This document shows, piece after piece, positions 12,764-13,211 of a stretch of 13,211 bases of DNA. The notes under the pieces are model-generated. The model was not told where the DNA came from. It made no database searches and saw only the letters and a list, made by a program, of their open reading frames with translations. Origin of the DNA: Chthoniobacterales bacterium (GTDB taxonomy: Bacteria; Verrucomicrobiota; Verrucomicrobiia; Chthoniobacterales; UBA10450); NCBI GenBank assembly GCA_013695905.1, contig JACCZQ010000521.1, forward strand, positions 1 to 13,211, given 5' to 3'. How positions within the stretch are numbered: position 1 is the stretch's first letter; each line of letters begins with the position of its first letter. Made by a program: the position numbers and the translations under genes.

Positions 12764-13211
<448 letters not shown>

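Overview
The window comes from a GC-rich bacterium. Its right end is the first ~450 nt of a 16S rRNA gene whose sequence (GGCGGCGTGGATAAGACATG near the start, TCGAGAATTTTTCACAATGG near the end) is typical of Verrucomicrobia, most likely Spartobacteria/Chthoniobacterales. The phylum call is fairly safe. The class call is from memory of such sequences and is less safe.

Positions 8461 down to 63 (minus strand) form one long, tightly packed gene string: hemX-like cytochrome-assembly-family membrane protein, hemA (glutamyl-tRNA reductase), hemC (porphobilinogen deaminase), a cobA-hemD fusion (uroporphyrinogen-III methyltransferase plus synthase), then a divergent GrpE-like protein, a lid-less Hsp70, and a large protein joining a J-like domain without HPD, two TerB/EF-hand-like helical repeats and a SUMF1 (FGE-sulfatase) domain without the catalytic cysteines. 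The first five genes overlap or nearly touch (GTGA overlap, 17-nt overlap, TTGA overlap). The only real gap, 177 nt, lies between grpE and hsp70. A good sigma70-type promoter sits just upstream of hemX and would give an almost leaderless mRNA. The heme genes make uroporphyrinogen III and pass it toward siroheme/cobalamin. The three chaperone genes look like a dedicated, specialised Hsp70 machine coupled to the tetrapyrrole operon. That coupling is the most unusual thing here.

Positions 8495-8857 (plus strand) encode a small DUF4189 protein whose signal peptide looks cut short and whose start lies inside the hemX promoter. Positions 9069-11143 (plus) hold a two-gene unit: a DPM1-like GT2 glycosyltransferase and a GT87-type polyprenyl-phosphate-dependent membrane glycosyltransferase. 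Facing it and overlapping it by 32 bp is a minus-strand STELLO/DUF288-family glycosyltransferase. Together they suggest lipid-linked sugar transfer to a cell-surface glycan.

Positions 12090-12763 have no convincing gene. They hold the rRNA control region: an A-tract UP-like element, a -35/-10 pair, a boxA antitermination site and several strong hairpins, followed by the 16S gene, which runs off the window.
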